DNA of 7,375 nt. Origin: an uncultured Bacteroidales bacterium (GTDB lineage: Bacteria; Bacteroidota; Bacteroidia; Bacteroidales; FEN-979). A program made the translations under genes and the position numbers. The number at the start of each line of letters is the position of its first letter. The stretch's first letter is position 1. Shown here piece after piece: positions 6,818 to 7,375 of the stretch. The notes beneath the pieces were generated by a model. That model was given only the letters and a program-made list of their open reading frames with translations, did no database searches and was not told the DNA's origin. The stretch lies in NCBI GenBank assembly GCA_903928285.1, contig CAIYQH010000462.1, forward strand, positions 1 to 7,375, written 5' to 3'.

Positions 6818-6856
6818 TGCCGGATGGCTGCCCGGGATAAAGGCAGCCATCCGGCA
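6818..6856 (-). terminator. Perfect 15-bp hairpin, probable terminator of the Cys-rich protein gene
   Basis: TGCCGGATGGCTGCC (6818-6832) and its exact reverse complement (6842-6856) flank a 9-nt loop. The stem is GC-rich and begins 7 bp after the stop codon of the 6864-7340 gene, the expected place for a transcription terminator. Read on the minus strand the stem is followed by TTTG and then mixed sequence, so the T-tract is short and termination may be inefficient or factor-aided. The same TTTG could also serve as a -33 element for the lipoprotein gene, although only TA of the -7 element is found 20 bp later. Confidence 0.6.
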
Positions 6857-6863
6857 GGGATCG

Positions 6864-7340
6864 CTACAATTGAAAGACAACAGTATAAATCCCGTTTGCA
6901 AAGGAAACCGGGTAGGTTCCCGCCTTGATGGTAATGGGGGATAAGGAACCAAGCGCTTTACAGGTGCCAGGCGACAAGGTGTAGGGTTCCTCGAGCGTGA
7001 TTGCCGTTTTATCCTTGAAATTGGGCAGTGCGGCGCCATACTCATAGTTGGCAAGTGCCTCGGCCGTAACCTCCAGGATCAGCTGGTTGCGATCGTTGAT
7101 CATTGCTTTTACGGGACACATCGCCTTGTCGGCGGAAGAACCTGAATTGTCGATACCGGCGGTAACATCCATGCAAATGCCAAAGCCGGATTTACAGAGC
7201 AATTTAGGTCGATGAAAGCATAACTCGAATTTAATCCAAACACCACATGGAGCTGTGCAGGCCGGTACCGAAGCCTTGCTCACGATTGCACCGGCAAAGA
7301 GCATCAGGCTAACCAGGCTGAAAAGGATTAATTTTTTCAT
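6864..7340 (-). CDS. Secreted Cys-rich protein of unknown function
   Basis: A 158-residue exported protein that I cannot assign to a named family. MKK followed by the hydrophobic stretch LILFSLVSLMLFAGAIV and SKAS is a typical Sec signal peptide, probably cut around residue 24. The mature protein has seven cysteines (28, 32, 41, 49, 56, 75, 127), five of them within 29 residues at its N-terminus, suggesting disulfides or metal binding outside the cytoplasm. The odd number leaves one unpaired or lost in processing. The C-terminal end ITIKAGTYPVSFANGIYTVV has the alternating pattern of a beta-hairpin seen at the ends of many small exported Bacteroidota proteins (from memory, not searched). There is no lipobox. 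The ATG at 7340 starts the signal peptide directly. The gene is followed at once by the hairpin at 6818-6856, so it probably ends its own transcript. No promoter is visible in the 35 bp upstream. Confidence 0.72.
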   Translation of the reverse strand: MKKLILFSLVSLMLFAGAIVSKASVPACTAPCGVWIKFELCFHRPKLLCKSGFGICMDVTAGIDNSGSSADKAMCPVKAMINDRNQLILEVTAEALANYEYGAALPNFKDKTAITLEEPYTLSPGTCKALGSLSPITIKAGTYPVSFANGIYTVVFQL

Positions 7341-7375
7341 AGCTTATATTATTTAATGGTCGTGTTGTTGCTGAT

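Overview
The window looks like chromosomal DNA of an uncultured or little-studied member of the Bacteroidota, probably Bacteroidales-like. This is inferred from four things seen in the sequence: a yceD (DUF177)-rpmF pair with Bacteroidota-style protein sequences, a promoter of the Bacteroidota type (TTTG-N20-TAnnTTTG), weak or absent Shine-Dalgarno sequences, and a cluster of small exported proteins (a lipoprotein, a predicted beta-barrel and a Cys-rich secreted protein). There are no mobile elements, tRNAs, rRNAs or CRISPR arrays that I can see.

Layout. Bases 1-638 (minus strand) hold the start of rpmF (ribosomal protein L32, cut by the window edge and easily missed because it is only 30 codons here) and, upstream of it, yceD/DUF177, which appears to start at a TTG codon just downstream of a well-formed promoter. 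A 266-bp divergent intergenic region (639-904) follows. Bases 905-1816 (plus strand) encode a compact monofunctional proline dehydrogenase. Only 34 bp separate its stop codon from the stop of the convergent 1077-residue gene at 1851-5084 (minus), the centrepiece of the window. That protein carries a plant-type [2Fe-2S] domain, a pyridine-nucleotide-disulfide-type FAD/NAD oxidoreductase, a double [4Fe-4S] ferredoxin, a BFD-like [2Fe-2S] domain and a D-amino-acid-oxidase-type (DAO) FAD domain in a single chain. In other organisms these modules are spread over separate subunits of dye-linked amino-acid dehydrogenases (HcnABC, opine oxidase, archaeal proline dehydrogenase complexes). Upstream on the same strand lie a predicted outer-membrane beta-barrel (5163-6104), a lipoprotein with a thioredoxin-like C-terminal part (6159-6779), a perfect 15-bp hairpin (6818-6856), and a secreted Cys-rich protein (6864-7340).

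How they may work together. The proline dehydrogenase would feed proline electrons through FAD to the quinone pool. The fused enzyme most likely oxidises an amino or imino acid (proline, hydroxyproline, glycine, sarcosine or an opine are all possible) at its C-terminal DAO domain and passes electrons through four Fe-S clusters to the second flavin and then to NAD or a ferredoxin-like acceptor. The convergent pairing with a proline dehydrogenase makes an imino-acid substrate attractive but does not prove it. The exported-protein genes are probably unrelated in function to the redox enzymes.
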